Shown here in pieces: positions 11,790 through 24,920 of a DNA stretch of 64,000 nucleotides. Source of the DNA: Albula goreensis (Eukaryota > Chordata > Actinopteri > Albuliformes > Albulidae); assembly GCA_022829145.1 (NCBI GenBank), contig CM040764.1:14669670-14733669 (forward strand), written 5' to 3'. Made by a program: the position numbers and the translations under genes. Each line of letters begins with the position of its first letter. The first letter of the stretch is position 1. A model generated the notes under the pieces. The model was not told where the DNA came from, did no database searches, and was given only the letters and a program-made list of their open reading frames with translations.

Positions 11790-14700
11790 CTGCATGTGAG
11801 CATGTGTGAGAGAGTATGAGAGTGTGTGTGTGTTTGGGTGTGAGCATGTGTGTGTGCATATGTGTTTGAGTGTGCGAGTGCGCGTGTGTGTTTGAGTGTG
11901 CGTGTGTGTGTGCATGTGTGTTTGAGTGTGTGAGTGCGCGTGTGTGTTTGAGTGTGCATGTGTGTTTGATGTGTGTGTGTGTGTGCATATGTGTTTGAGT
12001 GTGGGAGTGCGTGTTTGAGTAGGAGTGTAAGTGGGATGCTGGGGTGCATAATAGGGAGGATATATTGCCGTCCCCAGGTTAATATGAAACTAAACAATAA
12101 TCATCACTACATGACCTTGCTGTGGCACAGCTGTGGGCTCAGATTAATCTAGAAAAATGCATCAATCTCTTAAGTAAACAATATTTGCATTTTGTTCATT
12201 ACCAAAAATGCAAATTGAACATCCTGCACAATTAAATAACCTTCAAATTAGTGTCAGGAACTGAGTTCATACAGCTGGAAAGATACATACGAATACACAC
12301 GCAATTCTCTCTCTCTCTCTCTGTCTTTCAAACATGCTCACACAAAGTATTTTAAACACAAAATTAGACAACACACACATGCACACACACACACACAAAG
12401 ACACACACATATCCTTATGGAAAATGTGATTAAGTTAAAATTTATATTAGCGTTAACTCAGCTGAAATAATATGACATATAACAAAATTTCAGGCTTTGA
12501 ATAATTAAAAATGTAAACATTAATAAGCTTAACTTACTTTCAAATCCTTGGTAGCTATTAGTAGTCATTATATACAATTAGCCTTGAGGTCAGATACACA
12601 CTTATGGAAGGGCTGAAGTCATCACTGTAAATGGGCAGATGATTGTTTTATCAGGTTTTTAATTGCTCTGTTTATGCACAGCGTTTCTGTCTAAGTTCAT
12701 TTATCTCTAATCATTCTGTCAGCCTGACGCAATGATGAGCTCAGAACGCTGAGGCCGGAACACCTTTGCACCTTCCACCAACTAAAAGCAGTTTAGTGAC
12801 GGAGGGAGTCATCTCAACCAGCGCTGATGTATAGCACCCACTTGGGTGATGAACAGGAGCCATTTTGCACGACAACGCTCACCACGCATCATCTGAGGCA
12901 GAGAGGGGGAATAATTGAGCCGGTCTGGGGAATGATTATGTGGCCAGATTGAGAGAGCAGGATTGGGAATTTGGCCAGGAATCTGGGGGGAAGCCCCACT
13001 CTTTTCTGATGTGCTGCGCACACACACACACACACACACTCACACAGAAACACACACACACACTCACACCCACATACACTCCACTCACACACGCGCACAC
13101 ACACACAGTAAAAGCCCTTTGAGTGCTGGGAGAATGTCTTTGTCTTGGAGGATGACAGACTGTGCAGGGATTCTTGCAGGGCTCATTAGCTGCGGGTGTG
13201 ACTGCAGGAACAGGAACAGAGGGAGCGACTTTAAGCCTGAGCATTCCCTGGCCTCAGACAGCACTGCGCTCGGTCAGTCTCTTACTGCCACAGCGACACA
13301 GACATTTAACCCACATTCAGACAGCACTGCCTCGGCAGTCTTCCCTGGCCACAGAGCACATTTAACCCTGAGCATTCCCTGGCCTCAGACAGTCTCTTCG
13401 GTCAGTCTCTTACTGCCACAGCGACACAGAGCACATTTAACCCTGAGCATTCCCTGGCCTCAGACAGCACTGCGCTCGGTCAGTCTCTTACTGCCACAGC
13501 GACACAGAGCACATTTAACCCAGCATTTGGCCTCAGACAGCCTGCGCTCGGCAGTCTCTTACTGCCCTGGCCTCAGCACATTTAACCCTGAGCATTCCCT
13601 GGCCTCAGACAGCACTGCGCTCGGTCAGTCTCTTACTGCCACAGCGACACAGAGCACATTTAACCCTGAGCATTCCCTGGCCTCAGACAGCACTGCGCTC
13701 GGTCAGTCTCTTACTGCCACAGCGACACAGAGCACATTTAACCCTGAGCATTCCCTGGCCTCAGACAGCACTGCGCTCGGTCAGTCTCTCACTGCCACAG
13801 TGACACAGAGCACATTTACCCTGAGCATTCCCTGGCCTCAGACAGCACTGAGCATTCCTGGCCAGCGACACAGACCCAGCATTCCCTGGCCTCAGACAGC
13901 ACTGCGCTCGGTCAGTCTCTTACTGCCACAGCGACACAGAGCACATTTATCTCTGTAAACTGCACCTTTGAAGCAGGACAGCACAAAGTGCTTAAACAAA
14001 AAATCAATTTGAGTAATGAAAACCTCAATAAACAAAAACATCACAACAGAACAAGAAACGTTGCAACTGCAGTCAGACAATGAAAACAATTGCAATATAC
14101 AGGTAGTAAAAATGAATTGGAAAATACAAATTCAAGGATATTAAAAGATGTGAATAACACTGGTATAGATGAACAAATAATCAGACACACATCTGTCTGA
14201 ATGCAGAATACCACCCAAGCTCATTTAAAAGGACTCTTCACCTAATTTTCATAATTTCTCACATATAAGACAGTAGAGATGTCTTCCTTGTGCCAGCGAT
14301 TCTTTGGTTGGGAACAGTTTCGATGCATGCTCGTTTTGGGGTAAGAGTAGCAGCGTGGGAGAATGGTGGCTGTAATTCTCAGTGGGAACTCTGACTAAGT
14401 GTGAGCTGTAGGTGTTACAGGGTGCGGCAGTGGAACAGAGCATGCTCACAGTTGACGGTGACTCTCAGTGACTTGGTGCTGGGTGCAGAGGCTTCGTTCT
14501 GGGCGATGCACTCATACTCCCCGGCCTGGTCTTTGGTGATGCCACTGATGCTCAGCTGCTCTCCAGACTGGTACTTCATTGCTGTCAAGGATAAAAGAGG
14601 GTCAGGCAGGCCCAGACCATGGCCAAACACACTTTCTAATTATTTATAAATCACGCCTGTCTGATTTATTCCTGACGATTCTCAAAGACATGATCTAAAC

Positions 14701-17700
14701 TAAACAACTAAATATGTAATCATGAAAAAAGAGCATCTTCTGGATGCTGGTGAAATTACATGTTTTTAATCAGGAATCTGTTTTACCAGTGTCAGAAAAA
14801 ATGGTGTCTCAGATAAAGCTCTGTTACATGTCTGTTGAAGCGGAGTGCAAGGGAAGGAGTTCTCATGGGTTAGTGATAGCTTCACTGCAGCATCAGGGAT
14901 TATAACTCTAATGGGTTAATGATAGCTGCACTGCAGCATCAGGGATTATAACTCTAATGGGTTAATTAATGATAGCTGCACTGCAGCATCAGGGATTATA
15001 ACTCTAATGGGTTATAACTCACTAGCATGGGTTAGTGATGCAGCATCAGGGCTGCACTGCAGCATCAGGGATTATAACTCTAATGGGTTAATGATAGCTG
15101 CACTGCAGCATCAGGGATTATAACATCAGGATTATAATGGGTTAAATGATAGCTGCACTGCAGCATCAGGGATTATAACTCTAATGGGTTAATGATAGCT
15201 GCACTGCAGCATCAGGGATTATCACTCTAATGGGTTAATTATAGCTGCACTGCAGCATCAGGGATTATAACTCTAATGGGTTAGTGATAGCTGCACTGCA
15301 GCATCAGGGATTATAACTCTAATGGGTTAATGATAGCTGCACTGCAGCATCAGGGATTATAACTCTAATGGGTTAATGATAGCTGCACTGCAGCATCAGG
15401 GATTATAACTCTAATGGGTTAATGATAGCTGCACTGCAGCATCAGGGATTATCACTCTAATGGGTTAATGATAGCTGCACTGCAGCATCAGGGATTATAA
15501 CTCTAATGGGTTAATGATAGCTGCACTGCAGCATCAGGGATTATCACTCTAATGGGTTAATGATAGCTGCACTGCAGCATCAGGGATTATAACTCTAATG
15601 GGTTAATGATAGCTGCACTGCAGCATCAGGGATTATAACTCTAATGGGTTAATGATAGCTGCACTGCAGCATCAGGGATTATAACTCTAATGGGTTAAAT
15701 GATAGCTGCACTGCAGCATCAGGGATTATCACTCTAATGGGTTAATTACAGCTGCACTGCAGCATCAGGGATTATAACTCTAATGGGTTAGTGATAGCTG
15801 CACTGCAGCATCAGGGATTATAACTCTAATGGGTTAATGATAGCTGCACTGCAGCATCAGGGATTATAACTCTAATGGGTTAATGATAGCTGCACTGCAG
15901 CATCAGGGATTATAATTATCTAATGGGTTAATTAGCTGCACTGCAGCATCAGGGATTGTAACTCTAATGGGTTAATGATAGCTGCACTGCAGCATCAGGG
16001 ATTATAACTCTAATGGGTTAATGATAGCTGCACTTGTCTGTAAAACATCACTTAAGCATGCTTGAGCTCTTATGACCTTTTCCTGGAAACTCTTTTAAAA
16101 AGAAGATATGACACTTCTGGCAGCTGTGGGGGTGTGTGTCTGTATGTGTATGTGAGTCTGTGATCGTCAGTCGAATGAGATAATGATAGCTGCACTGCAC
16201 ATTCAGGGATTATCACTCTGTTTGGATAATCATTCAGGGATCATCACCCTAATGGGTTAATGATAGCCATGCTGCGGTGGTCTGTAAGACATCAGTTCAG
16301 TATGCTGGAGCACCTCTGACCTTTTCCTGGAAAGTAACAGAATGTAGAAGTGTCAGAAGGAGAGAGGGTTCCACACTCATTCATGGACAATAGCTGCTGT
16401 GTGGGTGTGTGCATGTGTGTGTACATGCATGAGTGTGTATGTGAGTCTGTATGTGTGTGTGTGCATGTATGCATGTGTGACTGCAGTGCTGAAGGTCAAT
16501 ACAACAGACTAAAACAAATCTAATCAATAATCAAGCCCCGAGGAGCAGGGAGGGGAAGCACTATGTGAGGCATGCGTGTGTGAAACTCACCTAAGGGCGA
16601 TATGTGTCTCCAGGAGATGGTGGGCTGCGGTTTCCCACTGGCCATGCAAAAGAGAGAGACGTTTCCTCCCTCGTTCACCGTTATGTCCGAGGAGATGTCA
16701 TATATCTTGGGTGGAACTTCAAGGACGAAAAAAAAAAACAAGAGGACAGAGATGAGATGATGAGATTAGGGGGTGATGAGACGGCTCTGAGGCGAACACA
16801 CAGGGAGCAGCTCTGCCTGGCTGTAAAGAGACAGCGCTGGCCCCATCTTTATCTGATTTTAGAAGGGGACTTTTATCAGATCATTTATCGGATCGCTCCC
16901 CGATCATGGCACAGTGCATCTACACAAAAGTAAACGTGTCCCATATCCATCTCTTCTGTCAACGTTTCCTTGTCCTGAACATTATGCCAAATAATCTGTC
17001 TAAACATGACTAATAGCACCTCGCTGTAATCACTCTTGGTACCCTAACAGCATCTGGGCTCCCATTTACAGGGTCAAAATCAGATCATGGTGCACCTTAC
17101 GAATGTCTAACCCCTTCAGAAACAGCAGTCGTTAAGATAGAATGACAAAAAGATGCTTATTAATCACACATGCGAATGTAGTGATGCATGTCCTGGCTGT
17201 GTCTAAATGTACAGAGGACTCTTTACGATGGACTGTCGCACCCCGAGCCTATGCTGCATTACAATCTCTGCCTCATTGGCCATCTGTAATGACCCATAAA
17301 CCAGCTAAAGCTGTGATCTCCAAAGGTCACAAACGTGTTATTAATCCTGCGGGGAATTGAGTGATGTAAACGCTGAACAGGTGTAATGCTACAGATTTGC
17401 CTGAAAGGTCAGAGAATTCACACCCGCTGTAAAAGTGAAAACCATGCTGGTTCCCAGGGAGATAGTCTTCTGAAAGACTCTTTCACTGTGAAGGGGATGT
17501 AACAGGCATGACCACCTGAGACGGACCATAAACTGCTCACCTATAAAGCCACATAAACACATGAGCAGCTTCTATGTTTTAAGGAGAGTACAAGAGGCTC
17601 TCCTGACTATAAACAAACTGTTTATTTGTTGTATTTATGTTTTGTAGGATTGCTAGTTGACTCAGGTAAATCTAGTGTCATTTATGATGATGCAATCTAT

Positions 17701-20700
17701 CCAAATGTTATCTTGTCCACATTCTGTAAACATACTGTTATATTATTTTTTAACTACTTGCAGAAATCTTCCCTTTTACATACCTTATTAAGTACATGTG
17801 CTGTACCTGCCCTTAGTATCCTCTGCACCTGCAAACGACCTGAAAATGAGTCATGCTTATGTGTGAAATAGTGTGCCACTGTAAGGAAACAGGATGTGAC
17901 AGGCTGTGCTGACAGTGGAGACTCCAACTGTACTGATGGGTTAAGCAAAAACTGATAAAAGATATAATCATGATTGGCTGCCAGTCAAGATGGCAGTGAG
18001 CCGCATGCCGTATATGTTCCTAAGGAGGGGTTTGGACTTTGCAGCAAGTTTGAAATCTTTGGAACAATATTTTTACAGGAATCTTTGAATGTTTCATCAT
18101 ATATGGATCTCTATAGTGCCACCATGCATTTTGGTTAGCTGATACTTGAGGGCTAGACTTTTCATTTGGTTGCAAAGACACATTTCATATTTTCATCACC
18201 TTATATCAATATCTATTCATTACTGTATTTATGGTTTGGGATGTCAGATTTGTTCCACATGAGGAGGAGGGACTGGTGTACATATTTTATGGCTCTTTGG
18301 GGCTGGGCTAGTAAATGTGAAAATTTTACATGGCATCACCTGGTGTCAAGTCTGTAGCATATTTTACAGGATCCAAGAGTTTGGTTATGTTTGGACCTCC
18401 CACCTAAAAGTTATTTTAGGTCAAAGGGCAGAAGAAATAAAAGCAAAAACAAAAAGGGGTCTCTGTCCCTTTGGGATTGGGCCCCTATTAATAAATTGAA
18501 ATGAAAATAGTGCCACTTCTGTCACAGTTATTGGATGTGACAGGAGGACGAGGATTTCTGCACTTCGATTGAATGAGACCCCTGGGTCATTTGCTTTGTG
18601 TTCCACACAGCTGAATGTGTAGATAGTCCACTGAAGGGATGCAATGTTACCATGGTTACTGCAGTTAGCACTGGGCCTGTTGGGAGGTGGGGGTAAAGTC
18701 AAACTCAGAATAAATGCTCTGGGCTCTAGGCTCAGTCTGATCCCATTGTGAGGTCACAATTACAGCTGACTTTGCTTTCATTCAGAACTTCAGGAGTTCC
18801 AGAATCCCAACCTGTTAATTTTTTTTTAAAATGAGCAATGCAAAAAAACCTCACCTACTTCTCTTCTGTTTCTTGACAGCTAATCCACAAACATTCCTCC
18901 ATAAATACAAAACATTTTTTATTTTAGTGTGCAATCTGCTCGCTTTGCAAATCTCTCAGCAAGTAAACCTCTCTTGATTTATCAGTCTGCTGGGAAGAAT
19001 ATGGCAGTTTTTACAGTTGAATGGACACATGCAATTTACATTCTAAAAATAAAACACATCTTGATATCCTGGTTAATTTGTCACAGTGGGTTTAGTTTCA
19101 GCATTCATACCACAGGCAATAAAAGCACTGCTTTCCTGGCTGAGGAACTGTGCCCAGTGTTACTCTATCAGTACCCCCCCACCCCCACCCAAATGAGGGA
19201 CATGCAGGTTTTTGGATTTCAGGTAAACTGCCACTCTTATTTGCTTAATTAGCATCATTTCTGTGATCAAACATTCTGGCTGCATTTCTTGATAAGCTCA
19301 TTAATGGCATGTTCATGTGTTGTCCCTGTATGAAAACTTTTCATGTGGTCTGATTTGAGAGTGAAACGGTGATGGTATACACAGCTAATTGGCTAATTGA
19401 GCCAGGATAATTTGTCGAAGCAGAAGGCTGCAGTGAGCTTGCCAGTGAGAGTGAGTCTGCAGTGAGTTACAGAGGGTATTGTGCACAACTCTTACACACT
19501 ACTCAAGTTTTTTTTCTGAACTGTTTTCCAAAGGGAATCATTACTTTGATTAAAAAAATGTTTTTTTGTGGTCTGGTAAATTATCAAAATTTCATTAAAT
19601 CTGTTTGCATTGCATTTTACTTCAGACAAATGAGGTTACTGCACTTACCCCCAAGCCATAGGCTGCTAACAGGTACATTACTGTTGGAAGGGGCAGAGCT
19701 AATGAAAAACAGCAGGGAATTATGGGAAATCTCCTTTTTATGCCTGAAAAGGGTCCTTTTCTCTGTTGCTTAGTGTCTAAGGTAGCATTATTATAACACT
19801 ACACTACATTATACTAATTTAGCTGGTGCTCTTATCCAGAACAGCTAACAAAATGAAGTACATAAGTGCTTTTATATATGATACAAAGTGCAGTTATGCT
19901 ACAGAGAAGGATAATCGACACATTTAGAGTCAGTAACCGTGTGATGAGAAGTGCTAGACTCAACTGAGCTGCCAGGTACGGTCAAGTACCCCAGCTAAAA
20001 TATTCAGACTGCTCGAACCATTCAAACGTATTCAACAAATTCAGTCACTCCTAACTACTCAACACACAAGTGGGGACATTACTGTGCTCCTAAACAAAAA
20101 GAAAAGCTGAAATTAATTTGAATATATTTGAAAATGAGCACAAGATTATGAGCAGCATGTCGTTCAAACCAGCGACATGAGACAAATGCCTAGCGGCTGC
20201 AAGGAGTCCCTGGATGAGGTAGCTGGGCTGGGTAGACAGTGACAGCCTATCCAATGTGAAATCAGTCATCATCTAACATGGTCCAGCTGTGCTGTGGAAT
20301 GGCCACTCCATTGACCTTACCGCACTCTCTGCTCATAACACTAATACCTCACCTTGCCCTCTGAACGCTAATGCCTTACCCTGCGCTCTTCATGCCAGCA
20401 TGTCAGCCAGTGCTCTGACTGTAATGACGACTCTTCACCATGCACTCTTACTGTCAGACCTCAATGTTAACACACACACACACACAGCAGCAGCAGTAGA
20501 GGAACCACTGGCCACTACCAGTATGGGGGCAAATAATGCAGGCTCTTTGGTGTAAGGGGGTAACTGACTGGCCTGTTGCTGGATTGTGGCATGGTCTCTG
20601 GGCCTCACGACATCAGACTCACGCCAGACTGCAGGACTCCAGTTTCCTCACCTCCCTCCTGATCAAACTCCAATTACAGCTCTGCTGCTGCACTGCACCC

Positions 20701-23700
20701 TGTCAGTGTTTTACAGCGCTCTCTCTCTCTCCTTCTACCTCTGCTCCCCCTCCCCTGCTACCTCCCCTCCCCCTCTCTCCCTCTCATCTTCCCTTTCCCT
20801 CTTTCATCTCCGGCCCCCCCTCATTTTTTTGCTGTATGATACAGACACTGCCCTACTCAAAGCGTTTTCAAAGCTCAGACATAAACTCAACTGCTTAGAT
20901 TAATAATGTACAAATTATGAGCTGTTAGTACTTTTAATCAAAGGGACCAAAAAATTTCAGATATTTTGTAGATATTTACGTCAATTTTTTTGTGTTGGGA
21001 TTGAATTGTCATACAGCAAATAGAATTTTCTCCTTTCAATTCATGGCTTCAACAGCCATTTTGGTTATGACCAAAATTCAACTTTTACAAAACATTGCAG
21101 TACAGGTGTAATACCAATGTAATAGACATGTAATGGAGGTTCAATAAAGCCAAAGATGTGTCAAAATCATGCATGCTCTAGCCTTCAGCAGGAGAGCTTC
21201 AGAACCCTTCAGAAAAAGAGATGAGAGAGGAGTGATTTGATGAAGGAAGGATGAATGGATGAAAGGAATGATATGGAGCAGTGAGCCTTGCATCTTTTTA
21301 AGAGAAAAAAGCTGTTCAGTTCATTTCTAAGTTGGAGAAATACAGAAGTATAAAAAACGGCACACACTTTTCAGGAAATGAGGAAAAACTGATGATTACA
21401 TTGCATTGCATGAAACAAGCTTTGGTCTCATGGGGTTTTGAATTAATTTTATAAAGCCACTGAGCCTTGAAATATTGACAGTAAACAACCGCTGTCTCTC
21501 TATGTGGCAGAAATGGAGAGATGCAATGTTATTTTTAACAGGCCAGCCATGTTGTATGTTGTGATAAGTGCAATAGCCTTGGCTGAAACAGCAGTATATT
21601 GATCGGTTTGGCTGTGCATGCACAAACCCAAGTGAAGGGAGGCACAGAAGCTGTGATATGAAGCACAGCCGCCTCTGCCCTGAAGCATGAAGTTCATCTC
21701 AGCTGCGAGCTGCCTGGAAGCACTCTGCCTTTAGTTAGCCGCAGAGCGACATCATCAGTGTCTCTTCTGTTTTTAATAGGGCCTGACCGATGCTGGATTT
21801 TTTGGGTCTTGTTACCTTTAGTTGGCCACAAACTGAGAATGTCAGTGTTTCTGCTGTCTTTAGTTAGCCAGAGAGTGACAACATCACTGTCTCCACTGTC
21901 TTTATTTTGGCACAGAGTGAGGATGACAGTGTTTCTGCTATCTATATTGGGCCACAGAGTAACACCATTACTGTTTCTACCGTCTTTAGTTAGCCCCAGA
22001 GCAACGATGTCACTGTTTCCACATGTTAATGTTATTTAAAATCCATCCTGTAAATTCCAAATGGAGCTCAACTGTCATTTCCTGCTTTAGGGTGTATTAT
22101 GGAATGTGGATGTATTTCAGTCGTATTGCTGTATGTTTGGGGTGAATTCTGGCAGTGTTGCAGTATGTTTGGGGTGAATTCTGGCAGTGTTGCAGAATGT
22201 TTGGGGTGAATTCTGGCAGTTTTGCAGTGTGTTTGGGGTGAATTCTGGCAGTTTTGCAGTATGTTTGGGGTGAATTCTGGCAGTTTTGCAGTATGTTTGG
22301 GGTGAATTCTGGCAGTGTTGCAGTATGTTTGGGGTGAATTCTGGCAGTTTTGCAATGTGTTTGGGGTGAATTCTGGCAGTGTTGCAGTGTGTTTGGGGTG
22401 AATTCTGGCAGTGTTGCAGTATGTTTGGGGTGAATTCTGGCAGTTTTGCAATGTGTTTGGGGTGAATTCTGGCAGTGTTGCAGTGTGTTTGGGGTGAATT
22501 CTGGCAGTGTTGCAGTATGTTTGGGGTGAATTCTGGCAGTTTTGCAATGTGTTTGGGGTGAATTCTGGCAGTGTTGCAGTGTGTTTGGGGTGAATTCTGG
22601 CAGTGTTGCAGTGTGTTTGGGGTGAATTCTGGCAGTGTTGCAGTGTGTTTGGGGTGAATTCTGGCAGTGTTGCAGTATGTTTGGGGTGAATTCTGGCAGT
22701 GTTGCAGTGTGTTTGGGGTGAATTCTGGCAGTGTTGCAGTGTGTTTGGGGTGAATTCTGGCAGTGTTGCAGTGTGTTTGGGGTGAATTCTGGCAGTGTTG
22801 CAGAGTGTTTGGGGTGTTTTTCTGATACAGAGACAGATTCTCCTGCTGTGGGACTCTGGGGATTCCCTCTGTCAGCGATAAGCAGACACACCGGGGTGAT
22901 AGCCATCTGCCTGTTCATAGACTGTGACTGTGTCTCCAATATACAATTGAGTGTGTGTTCATGTTTCTAAGAGTGGCATATGTTTTCATGTGTGTGTATG
23001 CCTGTGAATTTGTGTGTGTGTGAGATATATCTGAGTGTATTGTGGAAGCATGTGCATGTGTGTGATAGAGACCATAGGTTGTTGGTGTGAGACGGCTGAA
23101 AGTGAGCCTGGGAAATCCTTGGTTCAGCATACAGGACAAGAGTGTGCATGGTCTCCATAGTGATAAATTGTGTGAACGGTCTCCATAGCAATAAAGTGAG
23201 TGAATGGTCTCCATAGTAATAAACTGTCTGATCCCTGGGTCTGGTCCCTGCTTGCCTGTCTTTGTCCCACATTTCGGTCTTTACAGTTCCCCGCTTTCAT
23301 CCTATCTATGTCAACCTTTCATCTCTCACCGACCCTATGGCTCTTCTCTTCCACAACTCACACCTCTAGTGCCCTACTCTTCCACTACTCACTCCTCTCA
23401 TGCACTACTCTGCTGCTACTCACACCTCCAATTCCCAACTCTTCCACTACTCACTCCTCTTGCACACTACTCTGCTGCTTCTCACACCTCCAGTACCATA
23501 CTTAGATCAGCAATGCTGTAGTGCTTTCTTCAGAGGCAGATGGTTCAGCTTCACTTCTACAGTGTAGATTTCAGAAACAGAAAAAAACTAAATTAAGGTT
23601 TTTTGTGAAGTACCAATTTTAGGCTGATTTAGCATTCATTAGCATTTTAAGTAGTTTGAGGACTGTTAATGGAAATAAGCATTTTTAATAATGACCAGAC

Positions 23701-24852
23701 TAGGAGGGACTTGTTAAATGCGAAAGCTATACCTTAATTACTTTAGCTTCTACTTCTGGAGCGGTTTACAGTAATCACCTTCTCCCTTCGTGGAGTGGAG
23801 AACATCATTATCAGGAATTCAATAAAAGACCAAATATCTGTCAAAATGAATAGAAAAAAAGCATCCTAAGGACATGCTTGTATAACTTGGCTGTGTAAGT
23901 TTACACTGGATGTCATGTCACACTTCACTGTACTCAAAATCGTCAGTGAATTCAGATCAAAGAGTGAATAAGAGTAATGAGATGCAGCACGGACATTTTC
24001 CACATGGCAAGAAGCATGTTCATGAATTGATATGCTTTTGTTAGTCTACGCACCAGATCGTTTGTTACAGCTATACTGGTTATACCCTCCCAATCTGTCA
24101 TTTTTATTTACATCTTCTTTTGCAGAGTGGTTGAACAACTGTAGCCAAAGAACCAATGTTCAAATGCAGGACAGTAGTTGGCACTAGATCCTAAACTATA
24201 CAATCAGTCACACACAACAAGTATTTGTTTTTTATTCTCAGGGAAACATTCTGTAATTAGTTTAATTCAGTGTAATTAAACTAAATTAAACTACACATAG
24301 AGTACTGTACTACATATTCATGATTTACCAGGAACTATAAATAAGACAAGAATTTATAAATGTTTAATGCATAATGCTAGATATAAAATGTAAAGGTATG
24401 CTGTTTATGGCATGCCCATTCATCTTGTAAAGAGTAAACAGGATTGTGTTCTCAGTGCACTGTGAGGCAAGCGTATCTTCCCCATTTAGATGAGGAAGTA
24501 GAGGATCATGGGAAGGCAGCTGACAGCATCAGAACGTTTGGATCAGTGATGCATTTCGGAAGAATTAGGCCCGATGTCTCCATCTGGCACCCTCCCATGA
24601 GATACGCTAGACTGCTCTTACAATTCATTTTGACATGTATTCAAACCTTGAACATTTTTTTAATTATTGTAATTGTGATGAGAGTATCCATATGTATTGA
24701 AAAAGATGACATTTAATTTAAAAATTGAGTGGTAGTTTAAGTACAGTTGCACATGGCTAGCATAATTGCTGCAAGACAAAATGGTAGATAAATTTGAATT
24801 CTGAAGTGCGAGTATTGCTCCACTACAGGCACAATAAAAAGCATTTACACCA

Positions 24853-24920
<68 letters not shown>

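Larger units (their letters stand above)
7959..14449 (-). other. Intron 4 of NEGR1-like gene
   Basis: No exon is supported here. It holds the 42-bp repeat next to exon 5, a dispersed repeat at 8845-8995, a long (GT)n tract with imperfect GT-rich flank (11714-12010), short CA tracts near 12370 and 13019, and the 78-bp minisatellite (13231-13950). The remainder (about 9000-11700 and 12100-12900) is unremarkable. Confidence 0.6.
14582..16590 (-). other. Intron 3 of NEGR1-like gene
   Basis: Nearly 60 percent of this intron is the 46-bp minisatellite. The rest contains a tandem duplication of unique sequence (about 16035-16190 and 16275-16470) and a short GT-rich tract at 16395-16475. No exon is seen. 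Confidence 0.7.

Noticed and set aside
12963..13958. 331-codon plus-strand open frame
   Set aside because: It is produced by CA repeats and a 78-bp minisatellite whose period is a multiple of three; no family resemblance, and it lies antisense in an intron.
22097..22939. 280-codon minus-strand open frame
   Set aside because: It is the translation of the 32-bp satellite; periodic composition, no domain, inside an intron.
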